This document shows, one piece after another, positions 52,165 to 61,268 of a stretch of 64,000 nucleotides of DNA. This DNA comes from CAZECE01 sp964510525. Its GTDB lineage: Bacteria > Pseudomonadota > Gammaproteobacteria > Pseudomonadales > JANQJO01. The translations under genes were made by a program, and so were the position numbers. The stretch is taken from contig CAZECE010000141.1 in the NCBI GenBank assembly GCA_964510525.1, positions 1-64,000 on the forward strand, given 5' to 3'. Below the pieces are notes generated by a model. It did no database searches. It worked only from the letters and a program-made list of their open reading frames with translations, and was not told where the DNA came from. Position 1 is the first letter of the stretch; every line of letters starts with the position of its first letter.

Positions 52165-53313
52165 ATGAAAAGAGAATTTCTACTTTTTGCTAGCAGTACA
52201 GTTATTTGCTTACTACTAACTGGAATAGTAATCAAAAGTTTTTTTCCACAACTTGTATCTACAAATACTGATTTACAGTTAGTACAAATTGATAAAAAAG
52301 TCCCCGCTTATTTTGAACATATATTTAGGCTTTCTGATTACAACGCTCAAAAATTTATATTACAAGATCCAATAACTCGTGTCAGGGCTGCACCTCTTTT
52401 TGATATTGGGCCGAATGCATCGATGGGTCCAAATGATCTTTTAGGGTTTCGGAATAAATCTATCCCTAATAAGGCTGATGTTGTTTTTATTGGCGATAGT
52501 CAAACTTATGGGAATAACGCATCTATTAATGAAAATTGGCCAGCCCATTTTTTAAAGAATTCTGTTGCACATTCTTCTGGTTATTCAATGTCAGTAGGGG
52601 GTTGGGCTGCTTTACAATATTTTTATATGTCTAAATTTACAGTCGTTTTTAATCCTAAAACGGTGATAATTGCTTTTTACTCAGGAAATGATTCATTAGA
52701 AAGTTTTGGTTTAGCCTATGCTTCGGCATATTGGCAAGATTTTCGTATTGACCCTAATTTAACAAGCGATGCCATGCCAAAAGTAAATTTTCCACCAAAA
52801 GAAGAAGAAATTTGGGGGGTGAGGTTTGACGAAGGGGATCCTATTGCTTTTACCCCTACACTCCGACTGTCTTCAAATGCAAACACCCCGGCAGCGATGA
52901 CGGGTTGGAAAATCATGATGAATACTATGCAAGTATTGGATGATAGCTTAAAAGGCCTGGGTTCTAGCTTAAAAACAGATTTTTTCGTTACCGTTATTCC
53001 TACTAAAGAGTTGACTTATTCGGAACGTATTAAGCGTGATTTTGGACAAAAACAACTAATTGATCCAATATACCAAACATTAGTTGAGCGTGAGCAAGCT
53101 AACATTGAGCTGTTCCAGCAATCAATGCAGTCTTTAACTGTGATTAAATTCATCGATGTAGTTGAACCCCTAAAAAATGCGGCCCTTTTGTCCTTAGATT
53201 TATACCCTAGAAATCCAGATGGGCATCCATTACCTGAAGGTTATCAAGTGATTGGTCGCTCTCTTGCTAGAGAAGTTTATTCATTAAAAAATCTTGAGGC
53301 TGAAACTAAATAG
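52165..53313 (+). CDS. Membrane-anchored SGNH/GDSL hydrolase-like protein
   Basis: A 382-residue protein with an N-terminal membrane anchor (residues about 5-28) and an SGNH fold outside. Block I is V-F-I-G-D-S-Q-T-Y-G with the nucleophile S112; the N of Y-S-G-N-D fits block III; D-G-H-P-L-P-E-G-Y supplies the Asp/His of block V. SGNH enzymes in glycan loci remove or move ester groups such as acetate. It overlaps the next SGNH gene by 1 nt. Both face the carbamoyltransferase cassette tail to tail. Confidence 0.82.
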   Translation: MKREFLLFASSTVICLLLTGIVIKSFFPQLVSTNTDLQLVQIDKKVPAYFEHIFRLSDYNAQKFILQDPITRVRAAPLFDIGPNASMGPNDLLGFRNKSIPNKADVVFIGDSQTYGNNASINENWPAHFLKNSVAHSSGYSMSVGGWAALQYFYMSKFTVVFNPKTVIIAFYSGNDSLESFGLAYASAYWQDFRIDPNLTSDAMPKVNFPPKEEEIWGVRFDEGDPIAFTPTLRLSSNANTPAAMTGWKIMMNTMQVLDDSLKGLGSSLKTDFFVTVIPTKELTYSERIKRDFGQKQLIDPIYQTLVEREQANIELFQQSMQSLTVIKFIDVVEPLKNAALLSLDLYPRNPDGHPLPEGYQVIGRSLAREVYSLKNLEAETK

Positions 53314-54356
53314 TGCGTTTCAAGATGGTTTCGATAAGCATACTGATTAAGAATATATTGACCTCGTGCTTATCTTTATTGCTTATAGTTGCCGTAATTG
53401 AAATTTTGCTGCAACTCATGCCATTCGTTTCCCATGCTCCTGAGACGATCTCTATTAATATGGATCAGCCTATTAAGCGCTATAAAGTGCATGATGAGTT
53501 TGTTTATGCAAAAGGTCGATTTGGAGACATTGTACAAAAACATAAAACTAATGAACTGGGTTTCAATACGCCTATCTCTTTTATAAAAGATAAACCGACT
53601 CATTGTATGATTGGAGATTCCTATGTAGAGGCGATGCAGGTAAGCTCAGATGACTCTTTTCATGGTCTATTGAATCAAAATGATGTGTCTGTTTATCCAA
53701 TAGCATCCAGTGGATCGCCTTTAAGTCAATACATTGCTTATGCAAAGTGGGCTATAAGAGAATTTAATTGCCAAAAATTGTTTTTTTTCATTATTGAAAA
53801 TGATTTTGATGAGAGTTTAATATCCGTTAAAAATGCACCAGGTTTCCATTACTTTAATGAAAAAGGGCTGCTTACTTTGGTGGAGCACAAAAAGTCTCAA
53901 TTAAAGGATGGTTTGAAAAACCTTGCTTTAATTAATTACTTGCACACAAACCTCGAAATTTCTCGGCTTATTTCGCAGAATCAATCGAGTGACAACAGTT
54001 TTGATTCAGACTCTCTAGATAGAAAAGTAAAGAATTCAATTCACGCCATAGATTTTTTTTTCGAGCATCTACTAAGAATTTCTTTTTCGTTGCAGGATGT
54101 AGTTATGGTGTTGGATGGTGATAGGCACTCTATTTATAACAATTACACTGATAGGCAAGGGTATAACGCTGTAGTTTATGATTACTTTAAGGACAAGCTA
54201 GATGCGTTAAACATCGAAAAGATCGACTTGCACCCCATTTTTTTTCAACATTACAAAGAAAATAATAATCAGTTTAACTTTAAGACCGACTATCATTGGA
54301 ATGAAGTGGGCCACGAGGTTGTCTCTAAAGCATTATTGACATCAAATCTGATGTAA
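53313..54356 (+). CDS. Second membrane-anchored SGNH hydrolase-like protein
   Basis: A 347-residue protein, distant sister of the previous one. It has a membrane anchor at about residues 8-37, block I C-M-I-G-D-S-Y-V-E-A with S103, and the terminal D-Y-H-W-N-E-V-G-H catalytic Asp/His as in AlgX/DltD-like and PatB-like enzymes. The GTG start sits inside the stop codon of the upstream gene (TAGTG), so the two are coupled. A joint role in modifying a periplasmic glycan intermediate is inferred. Confidence 0.8.
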   Translation: MRFKMVSISILIKNILTSCLSLLLIVAVIEILLQLMPFVSHAPETISINMDQPIKRYKVHDEFVYAKGRFGDIVQKHKTNELGFNTPISFIKDKPTHCMIGDSYVEAMQVSSDDSFHGLLNQNDVSVYPIASSGSPLSQYIAYAKWAIREFNCQKLFFFIIENDFDESLISVKNAPGFHYFNEKGLLTLVEHKKSQLKDGLKNLALINYLHTNLEISRLISQNQSSDNSFDSDSLDRKVKNSIHAIDFFFEHLLRISFSLQDVVMVLDGDRHSIYNNYTDRQGYNAVVYDYFKDKLDALNIEKIDLHPIFFQHYKENNNQFNFKTDYHWNEVGHEVVSKALLTSNLM

Positions 54357-54394
54357 TAATGATTTTAAGCTGAATGATGTACATTTATTTAAGG

Positions 54395-56230
54395 TTAATC
54401 CAATTCGTATTGGGTTTCATATCTGGTGCTTAATGCCGGGTTTTGGTCATCTTTATACATGACATGGTTACCTATAACCAATACATCTAAGCCTGTTCCC
54501 ATGAAACATTTAAAGGCATCTTCAGGGGATTCAACAATGGGCTCACCTCTAACATTAAAAGAGGTATTCACTAAAATTGGACATTCTGTCAAGTCATAAA
54601 ATTTTTGCAGTAAACTATGATACATCGGGTTAGTATCTTGGTGGACTGTTTGAATACGTGCGCTGTCATCGACATGTGTGATTGCTGGAATTACAGAGTT
54701 TTTAATATTAAGTTTGTCGATACCAAACAACAGCTTCTGGTCTTCTGTGAGCGGTACTTTGTGTTGATCCAAGATTTCAGCGACTAACAGCATATAAGGG
54801 CTATCAGTAGTTAAATCAAAGTACTTGTATAAATAATCAGCCAAGATCGAGGGCGCGAAGGGCCTAAAAGATTCTCGAAATTTTATTTTTAAGTTTAAAT
54901 TTTTCTGCATGGTTTCAGATCTTGGGTCAGCCAATATAGATCGGCCCCCTAGAGCTCGGGGTCCAAATTCCATACGCCCTTGAAACCAGCCTACGGCCTT
55001 TCCTTCTGCAAGTGCTTCAGCCGTTTTTCTGAGCATTATCTCGTCTTCAACATAATCAAATTGAGCACCCAGTTGCTCCAGTTGCTGACGGGTGTCTGAG
55101 TCACTATATTCTGTTCCCAGATAAGCGCCTTGCATGGAATCTGGCTTCATAATGTTTCTGGGTTGTGCTTTTTCAAGGTGCCAATAAGCTAGGGCGGCTC
55201 CAACAGCTCCTCCGGCATCGCCTGCAGCGGGTTGAACCCAAAGAGACTCAATGGGCGTATGTTTTAAAATCTTGCCATTGGCCACACAGTTTAGAGCAAC
55301 GCCACCTGCCATGCAGAGGTTAGGAATTTTATATTCCTTATAAAGGTGACTAATCATCTTTATTAAAACAGTTTCAGTGACAGCTTGTACGGATGCGGCT
55401 ACATCCATATGAAATTGAGAAAGCTCGGACTCTGATTCTCTAACAGGGTGATTAAATAAAGCTGAGAACCTTTTGTTGGTCATTCTTAGCCCTGTACTGT
55501 AATCAAAATAGTGTTGATTTAACCGGAATGAACCATCTGCTTTGATGTCGATTAGATTATCTAAAATTATATTTTGATAAATAGGGTTACCATAAGGGGC
55601 AAGTCCCATGACTTTGTATTCACCGCTGTTAACTTTAAACCCTAAATAATAAGTAAATGCAGAATACAAAAGCCCCAATGAATGGGGAAAATGTATTTCT
55701 TTTTCAATGGAAAGATTGTTGTTATCTCCGATGCACAGTGCCGTTGTGGTCCACTCACCCACGCCGTCAATAGTGAGAACAAGGGCTTTTTCAAAAGGTG
55801 ATGGAAAAAAAGCGCTGGCAGCATGGCTAATATGGTGCTCTGAAAATCGGAGTTTTTCTTCAAAATTGATGTTTGAATCAATTTTTTTTAGAGATTCAAT
55901 TAGACTTTTTTTTTGGAAGAGTTTTTCTTTGACCCAAATAGGAATCGAGTGCGTAAAAGACTTAAAGCCAAAGGGCGCATTAGCAACGTAGGTTTCCAAT
56001 AGGCGTTCAAATTTTAGAAAGGGTTTGTCATAAAATACAATATTATCAATTTCGTTGAGTTTTAGGCTGGTTTCATCAAGTAATCGTATGATGGCATTAT
56101 GAGGAAAACTAGCATCATGTTTTATTCTGGTAAACCGTTCTTCTTGTGCAGCAGCAAGAATACTTCCATCTTTAATGATGGCGGCCGCGCTATCGTGATA
56201 ATAACCAGAAATTCCTAATATGATCGACAT
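54395..56230 (-). CDS. O-carbamoyltransferase, NodU/CmcH/SxtI-like
   Basis: A 611-residue NodU-family carbamoyltransferase. The N-terminal ASKHA-like domain starts I-L-G-I-S-G-Y-Y-H-D-S-A-A-A and has Q-E-E-R-F-T-R-I-K-H, the metal histidines in S-E-H-H-I-S-H-A-A-S-A-F and V-M-G-L-A-P-Y-G-N-P. The C-terminal YrdC-like part includes L-C-M-A-G-G-V-A-L-N-C, W-F-Q-G-R-M-E-F-G-P-R-A-L-G and N-T-S-F-N-V-R-G-E-P. It transfers a carbamoyl group from carbamoyl phosphate via carbamoyl-AMP to a hydroxyl of a sugar or small molecule. Last of a three-gene leftward unit with SxtJ- and DUF5989-type proteins. Confidence 0.95.
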   Translation of the reverse strand: MSIILGISGYYHDSAAAIIKDGSILAAAQEERFTRIKHDASFPHNAIIRLLDETSLKLNEIDNIVFYDKPFLKFERLLETYVANAPFGFKSFTHSIPIWVKEKLFQKKSLIESLKKIDSNINFEEKLRFSEHHISHAASAFFPSPFEKALVLTIDGVGEWTTTALCIGDNNNLSIEKEIHFPHSLGLLYSAFTYYLGFKVNSGEYKVMGLAPYGNPIYQNIILDNLIDIKADGSFRLNQHYFDYSTGLRMTNKRFSALFNHPVRESESELSQFHMDVAASVQAVTETVLIKMISHLYKEYKIPNLCMAGGVALNCVANGKILKHTPIESLWVQPAAGDAGGAVGAALAYWHLEKAQPRNIMKPDSMQGAYLGTEYSDSDTRQQLEQLGAQFDYVEDEIMLRKTAEALAEGKAVGWFQGRMEFGPRALGGRSILADPRSETMQKNLNLKIKFRESFRPFAPSILADYLYKYFDLTTDSPYMLLVAEILDQHKVPLTEDQKLLFGIDKLNIKNSVIPAITHVDDSARIQTVHQDTNPMYHSLLQKFYDLTECPILVNTSFNVRGEPIVESPEDAFKCFMGTGLDVLVIGNHVMYKDDQNPALSTRYETQYELD

Positions 56231-56262
56231 GTCTTATGTTTCTTATATTCGTAAAACAGATT

Positions 56263-56412
56263 TTAAAATAATGTGTAAATAAATGGTGCCACTGCCGAGC
56301 CTTGAGCTAAGACAATTAAACCACCAAAAACTGAAATCACAACAACGATAGGCATCAGCCAATATTTTTTTCGAATTTTTAAAAATTGCCAAAGCTCTTT
56401 AATAAAGGACAT
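56263..56412 (-). CDS. DUF5989 family small membrane protein (SxtK-like)
   Basis: A 49-residue protein read from the minus strand: charged start M-S-F-I-K-E-L-W-Q-F-L-K, one membrane helix (P-I-V-V-V-I-S-V-F-G-G-L-I-V-L-A) and the end G-S-A-V-A-P-F-I-Y-T-L-F. This pattern is that of DUF5989, known beside carbamoyltransferases. It lies between the SxtJ and carbamoyltransferase genes with gaps of 9 and 32 nt. Its job is unknown; a small subunit of a membrane carbamoylation complex is a reasonable guess. Confidence 0.88.
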   Translation of the reverse strand: MSFIKELWQFLKIRKKYWLMPIVVVISVFGGLIVLAQGSAVAPFIYTLF

Positions 56413-56421
56413 AATTTGACT

Positions 56422-56841
56422 CTAAAATTGATTTTTCATGGGCTGGATCGGATGAGTGGATTTGTCTCGTGAGATCCAGTAGCTTTCTAAATTTTTATCA
56501 TAATGCTGATGTATTAAGTCCCCTTTAATCAGCCTCATTAGTAACCCGGTGGGAGTAACCACACAGAAAAAAATGAGTCCCATAATAATTGGAGAAATGA
56601 TCTTGTGAAGTAACAGGCCAAATTTAAACCAATAATAATTTGGCATTCTAAGTATTTTTGGGTAAATAACTGAGATAACAAGAATGATTGCGCCGCAACT
56701 TATAGCCCAAAGCCTAATTTGATTTGAATAAAGCAGCGGCCATAAGCCGATAATCATAAAGACTAGGGTAAAGACGATGCCAAAACTGCGTTCTGATGGC
56801 AAAGTGGTATTATTTACTGGTTCAGTACTTTTAGAATTCAT
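56422..56841 (-). CDS. SxtJ family membrane protein
   Basis: A 139-residue protein with three to four membrane segments and the SxtJ-type end H-K-I-I-S-P-I-I-M-G-L-I-F-F ... G-L-L-M-R-L-I-K-G-D ... Y-W-I-S-R. The family is named for a protein of unknown role in the saxitoxin cluster, where it also follows a carbamoyltransferase. First gene of this leftward unit. The 89 bp to the divergent GT2 gene should hold both promoters. Confidence 0.9.
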   Translation of the reverse strand: MNSKSTEPVNNTTLPSERSFGIVFTLVFMIIGLWPLLYSNQIRLWAISCGAIILVISVIYPKILRMPNYYWFKFGLLLHKIISPIIMGLIFFCVVTPTGLLMRLIKGDLIHQHYDKNLESYWISRDKSTHPIQPMKNQF

Positions 56842-56930
56842 AGTAAAAATAATAGCTTGTTGGATTGTTTATTACTAACTTACGTTAAGAGATTGACTAA
56901 AATGGTAGAGAGCTAGTAAAGGAATTCTTC

Positions 56931-57824
56931 ATGAGACCATTTACAATAATAATTCCCGCTAAAAATGAAGCCAGAGGACTGACTATTTTACTGCCTCAGC
57001 TACGTAACTTGTATCCTGATGCACAAGTAATCGTAGTTAATGATGGCTCAACAGATGAAACTGAAGAAATCTGCCAGAAGAACAAGGTGGAAGTTTGTAC
57101 CCACCCTTATTCTCAAGGAAATGGAGCAGCTATTAAGGCCGGTATTAGAGCGGCTAGGCATAGTACTGTTGTCTGTATGGATGCAGATTGCCAGCATCGC
57201 TCCGAAGATATTAAGTTTCTTATCGAAGGAATTGAAAAGGGCTACGACATGGTAGTCGGTGCTCGGAGTCGTTCCTCTCAAGCAGGCTCTCTTAGGGCTT
57301 TTGGTAACGGGTTTTACAATAGGCTGGCAACCTGGATGGTTGGGCAACCGGTAAAAGATTTAACTTCTGGCTTTAGGGCGGTCAAGACTAACAAATTCAA
57401 ACAATTTTTAGATTTACTGCCCAATGGTTTTTCTTATCCTACCACCATAACCATGTCTTTTTTTCGTTCGGGTTATACCGTCAAATATCATCCCATTGTT
57501 GCACCTGAGCGGATTGGTACCAGTCATTTAAATATTTGGAAAGATGGTACGCGTTTTTTGCTGATTATTTTTAAGATTGGAACACTGTACTCACCATTAA
57601 AAATTTTCACGCCCGTCAGCTTTTTAGCTTTTGCACTGGGGTTACTTCATTATGCAAATACCTATATCACAGCTCGAACCTTTACCAATATGAGTGCTCT
57701 GTTATTTGTAACGGCTGTTTTGGTGTTTTTAATGGGGCTAATATCTGAGCAGATAGCGTCACTTCTTTATACTGTCAGCAGTAAGCAACAAAAGGTGCAA
57801 GAGCTAGAATCTGATGACCGATAA
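56931..57824 (+). CDS. Glycosyltransferase family 2, DPM1/ArnC-like, with C-terminal membrane part
   Basis: A 297-residue GT-A enzyme. I-I-P-A-K-N-E-A-R-G at the start, V-V-N-D-G-S-T-D-E-T, and the metal motif V-C-M-D-A-D-C-Q-H are typical; D-L-T-S-G-F-R-A-V belongs to the polyprenyl-phosphate hexose synthase branch. Two membrane helices lie at about 220-280. It probably makes a polyprenyl-phosphate sugar or adds one sugar at the membrane. Its end overlaps the next glycosyltransferase by 11 nt. Confidence 0.92.
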   Translation: MRPFTIIIPAKNEARGLTILLPQLRNLYPDAQVIVVNDGSTDETEEICQKNKVEVCTHPYSQGNGAAIKAGIRAARHSTVVCMDADCQHRSEDIKFLIEGIEKGYDMVVGARSRSSQAGSLRAFGNGFYNRLATWMVGQPVKDLTSGFRAVKTNKFKQFLDLLPNGFSYPTTITMSFFRSGYTVKYHPIVAPERIGTSHLNIWKDGTRFLLIIFKIGTLYSPLKIFTPVSFLAFALGLLHYANTYITARTFTNMSALLFVTAVLVFLMGLISEQIASLLYTVSSKQQKVQELESDDR

Positions 57825-59001
57825 AATCAAGATCGGTGTAATGACAACTTCGTACCCTATTGAGCCATCTTCCGTGAGTGGTGTCTTTGTAAAGCATTTA
57901 TGTGATGCGCTTGAGGCGCTAGGAAAATTTGAATTAACGATCGTTACTCCTTCATACCAAGTGGTTGAAAGAGACAATAGCAGCGTTAAGTTTGTTAGGT
58001 ATGCCCCAAAAGAGCTAGAGAATATAGCCCACTCTCCCGGAGGGCTTCCTGCGGCCCTAAACCGCTCTAAATGGAATTTGGTATGGTTGATTAGTATGTT
58101 TCTAATGCTATTTTTATCAGGTTTTAATTTAGCAAAAAAAAGTGATGTATTACATGCTCATTGGAGTTTAAGTGGTGTGTTATTGGTTTTTTGGAGTTGT
58201 GTTTTTAGAAGGAAATTGGTTGTGACATTAAGAGGGCAAGACGTAAATCTTGCGAAGAAAAAAAAAGTATTTAAAATTCTTTTAGATATTGTCATTCGCT
58301 ATGCAGATGTTGTTGTTTGTGTAAGTCAGAATCAAGTTGACTATTTGAGAAATTCCTATTCTTTTGCAGTTAAAAAAATAATATTAATCCCCAATGGTGT
58401 TGAGAAAGTATTTTTTGAGATTGGGTCTCGAAGAAAAAAACTGAATTTTAAAAAAAAGAAAAAAATAAAACTACTCACCTCTTCGTCATTAATTCCAATT
58501 AAAAAGAATGAGGTATTAATTCGTAGTCTGTTATTTTTAGATAAAAAGTTTGAACTGGTTTTATTAGGGGATGGCCCTGAACGTATGAATTTAGAGAGGC
58601 TAGTAGCGGAATTAAAATTACAAGATCGAGTGTTATTTACTGGACAAATGACAGGTAATGAAAAATTAAACTATTGGGAAGATGCGGATATTTTTGTGTT
58701 TGCCAGTGAAAGTGAAGGTCGGCCTAATGTTTTGTATGAAGCTTATGCATCTAGGTTGCCTGCTGTAGTGAGTGACATACCTGGAAATCGGGAAATAATG
58801 GGTGTAGAAGCGCTTTACTTTCCAGTAGGCAATGTAGATAAATTAGTAGAAAATATTATGACCATTGAAGAGCAAAGTGTTCAGAAAAAACAACACTTTG
58901 AACAGGACCAACTATTTAATGAATTGCTATCTTGGAGGCAGTCTGCAGAAAGGCACAGCAAATTATATTTTGATATGCTTCAGAGAAGGGTTACTGAGTA
59001 G
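57814..59001 (+). CDS. Glycosyltransferase family 4 protein
   Basis: A 395-residue GT-B enzyme with V-M-T-T-S-Y-P-I at the start, the acceptor-loop S-G-V-F-V-K-H, a central L-R-G-Q-D-V-N, and the C-terminal I-P-N-G-V, L-L-G-D-G-P-E-R and A-S-E-S-E-G-R-P-N-V-L-Y-E site of retaining GT4 enzymes. It would extend the lipid-linked glycan. Coupled to the GT2 gene upstream; its 3' end overlaps the convergent methyltransferase by 11 nt. Confidence 0.92.
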   Translation: MTDKIKIGVMTTSYPIEPSSVSGVFVKHLCDALEALGKFELTIVTPSYQVVERDNSSVKFVRYAPKELENIAHSPGGLPAALNRSKWNLVWLISMFLMLFLSGFNLAKKSDVLHAHWSLSGVLLVFWSCVFRRKLVVTLRGQDVNLAKKKKVFKILLDIVIRYADVVVCVSQNQVDYLRNSYSFAVKKIILIPNGVEKVFFEIGSRRKKLNFKKKKKIKLLTSSSLIPIKKNEVLIRSLLFLDKKFELVLLGDGPERMNLERLVAELKLQDRVLFTGQMTGNEKLNYWEDADIFVFASESEGRPNVLYEAYASRLPAVVSDIPGNREIMGVEALYFPVGNVDKLVENIMTIEEQSVQKKQHFEQDQLFNELLSWRQSAERHSKLYFDMLQRRVTE

Positions 59002-59890
59002 CTTGTTTCTTCTTAAAAAGAAACTCATTACAGCCTAGCCCTCCAGACATTGTTTTCATTTTTATTAATTCGAATTGATGCTGATGGAAAATATCAAAAA
59101 TATCTTCCGGTTTGGCAACTTCGAAAGGATAACCTCCGACCCAGTCGATCCAGTCATATATTTTTGACATACCTCTTTCCTGAATACTTTTTTTATAGCG
59201 AATTTTTGGGTTTTTAAGCATGACAATGTCTCTTACAAACCCCTTAACTACTTGTGAGGCAATATAGATGGCTAGAATTAGAGCGCTCAGTATTTTAGGT
59301 GATCGGATATAGGCTTGTTTCATAATTTTATAGAGCTTTGACCAGTAGGGTTGGTAGTTATATATTGAAATATAAAGTAGGCCACCTTCTTTGACTAAAG
59401 GCATTACATTAATAAGTGCTTTTTTCATGTCTCCAGTATGGTGTAAAACTCCCCATGAATAGACTATATCAAATGAGCCTAGGCTAGAAATATACGTTTC
59501 ATCTAGAGCACTACCACTTTCAATTTGCCAACATTCATCATCTGAAAAGTATCTGTTTTTTAGACCTAGAGTGCAGTTGACTGATTCAGGGTCGTAGTCA
59601 AATGAAAAGACTTTTGCACCAAGTTGGCGTGCTACCAGGCTAGAAAGGCCACTGCCACAGCCAACATCTATAAAGGTGAATCCTGATAGAGACTCTTTTC
59701 CTAAAAAAAATTTGAGATATGACTTGGCGTTATCAATTTGCTGCTCATTTAAATTTGTTAGAAATTGAGACCAGTTTTTTCCAAATTTAAAACGACTATT
59801 ATTGTCGATCTCGTTTTTAAATGATGTTACATAAACATTACTGCCGCGATGACTTTCGGTATTATTTGAAGATTGATAATGATTTGACAT
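58991..59890 (-). CDS. SAM-dependent methyltransferase
   Basis: A 299-residue class I methyltransferase. The SAM site is F-I-D-V-G-C-G-S-G-L, followed by the acidic F-D-Y-D-P-E-S and the post-I Y-S-W-G-V-L-H-H-T-G; the second half has a hydrophobic stretch (A-L-I-L-A-I-Y-I-A) that may touch the membrane or acceptor. The ATG at 59890 is preferred; one at 59944 adds 18 residues foreign to the family. The acceptor is unknown, probably a glycan or its lipid carrier, given the location. Confidence 0.88.
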   Translation of the reverse strand: MSNHYQSSNNTESHRGSNVYVTSFKNEIDNNSRFKFGKNWSQFLTNLNEQQIDNAKSYLKFFLGKESLSGFTFIDVGCGSGLSSLVARQLGAKVFSFDYDPESVNCTLGLKNRYFSDDECWQIESGSALDETYISSLGSFDIVYSWGVLHHTGDMKKALINVMPLVKEGGLLYISIYNYQPYWSKLYKIMKQAYIRSPKILSALILAIYIASQVVKGFVRDIVMLKNPKIRYKKSIQERGMSKIYDWIDWVGGYPFEVAKPEDIFDIFHQHQFELIKMKTMSGGLGCNEFLFKKKQATQ

Positions 59891-60059
59891 ACAAATTAGT
59901 ATTTGGCGATTAAAGATCTTTGTTAATGAAGCAATACAAGTCATAGATAAAAATTTACTATATTAATTAAGCAAATATTGATTTGGATTTCAATAGCTAT
60001 GGAATAAAGAAGCATTATTTTTGTTATATTATAACTTTTCTTCGAAATTAAGGGTATTG

Positions 60060-61268
60060 ATGCTTTCTGATGTATGGCTTTCTACCATTGGAAATTTGGT
60101 GGGTAGATTTTTTAATCTATTACTACCTTTTTTTATTATTGGTATAATTGGGGTTTCAGAAACATCAGATTTCATTATTTTGTGTTTGACGGTAATACAG
60201 ATTTGTGGAGTTACTCTAGCTAATTCCTATACTGATGCGACCATTGCTCATATTCGTAATAATCTTAATTTGATAAGGTTTTCTTCAAGAGAGCTTTGCC
60301 TTCTTATATTTGTCAGTATCTTTCCGGTGCTCATGACATTTTTAAGTCCCGATACTTTTCAAATTAGTTTGGGTGTTGCAGTACTTCTTTTCTTATTAAA
60401 CTTTGTGGGTTTATTAAATGGAAGGTATGCTGCATACGTTTTAAAAAATAAAAACTTTTTACTTCCAGGTCTTTTGTGGGCCTATAGAGCCATTCCTATT
60501 TTTTTTATATTTTTATTATCTGAAATAGAAAATATCATTGAGTGGTTCTTGTTTTCTCTTTTAATTTCTGATTCGTTGAGGTTGATACATTATAAAATGA
60601 CTTTGAATAGGTATGGGGTGTATTCGACTATAAGTAAAAATAGCTATTCGAACTTTATCTTTTTTATAATGCTGGCATCCTACATTTTTGGTTTTAATCC
60701 AATGATTGATAGGCTAATTGCAAGCATCCAAGGTGTTGGTGGGATATCTGTGTATGAAATTGCTGATAGGATTTATAGCGTTTTTGCTACCATAATTTCA
60801 GTTGGATTATCTACCGTTGCTTTAGTAAATTTCTCTGGTGCTGATAATGAAATAATAAGAAAAAAAATGTTTTTTAAAAGTTTAAAGTTGTCTTTTATTC
60901 TTGGTATGGGAGGCGTGATCGTTGGAAATGCTATTTTGTATTTTTTTAATGAGCTTTTTATTGATATTTATCATCAGCAGATTTTGATTACTAAAATCAT
61001 TGTAATACAGTTATTTATTCTACCTTTTTTTTTAATTGGAATCGTTTCGGCGAAGTTTTTAGTTGCAAAGCTTAGATACGATTTAATTCTATGGTCCGGG
61101 ATTATAGGAATAATAGTGAATTCTCTAACAAGCTTTCTTGGCTTTAAATTATTTGGATTACCTGGTATTGCGTTTGGTACTTTGGTCATGTACGTGTTTA
61201 ACTCTGCTTATGTAACTTACTGGGCTGTAAACTTTAGTCTTCAAAATTATGAAGGTACTTTCAAATGA
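60060..61268 (+). CDS. Polysaccharide flippase-like membrane protein (Wzx/MATE-type)
   Basis: A 402-residue protein with about twelve membrane segments, low sequence identity to well-known families, but the size, layout (N-terminal L-S-T-I-G-N-L-V-G-R-F-F-N) and place among glycosyltransferases fit a Wzx-type exporter of lipid-linked glycan. The ATG at 60060 has AAGGG 5 nt upstream; a TTG at 60021 would add 13 residues. The very AT-rich code suggests transfer. Its end overlaps the next start by 4 nt. An unrelated transporter cannot be excluded. Confidence 0.78.
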   Translation: MLSDVWLSTIGNLVGRFFNLLLPFFIIGIIGVSETSDFIILCLTVIQICGVTLANSYTDATIAHIRNNLNLIRFSSRELCLLIFVSIFPVLMTFLSPDTFQISLGVAVLLFLLNFVGLLNGRYAAYVLKNKNFLLPGLLWAYRAIPIFFIFLLSEIENIIEWFLFSLLISDSLRLIHYKMTLNRYGVYSTISKNSYSNFIFFIMLASYIFGFNPMIDRLIASIQGVGGISVYEIADRIYSVFATIISVGLSTVALVNFSGADNEIIRKKMFFKSLKLSFILGMGGVIVGNAILYFFNELFIDIYHQQILITKIIVIQLFILPFFLIGIVSAKFLVAKLRYDLILWSGIIGIIVNSLTSFLGFKLFGLPGIAFGTLVMYVFNSAYVTYWAVNFSLQNYEGTFK

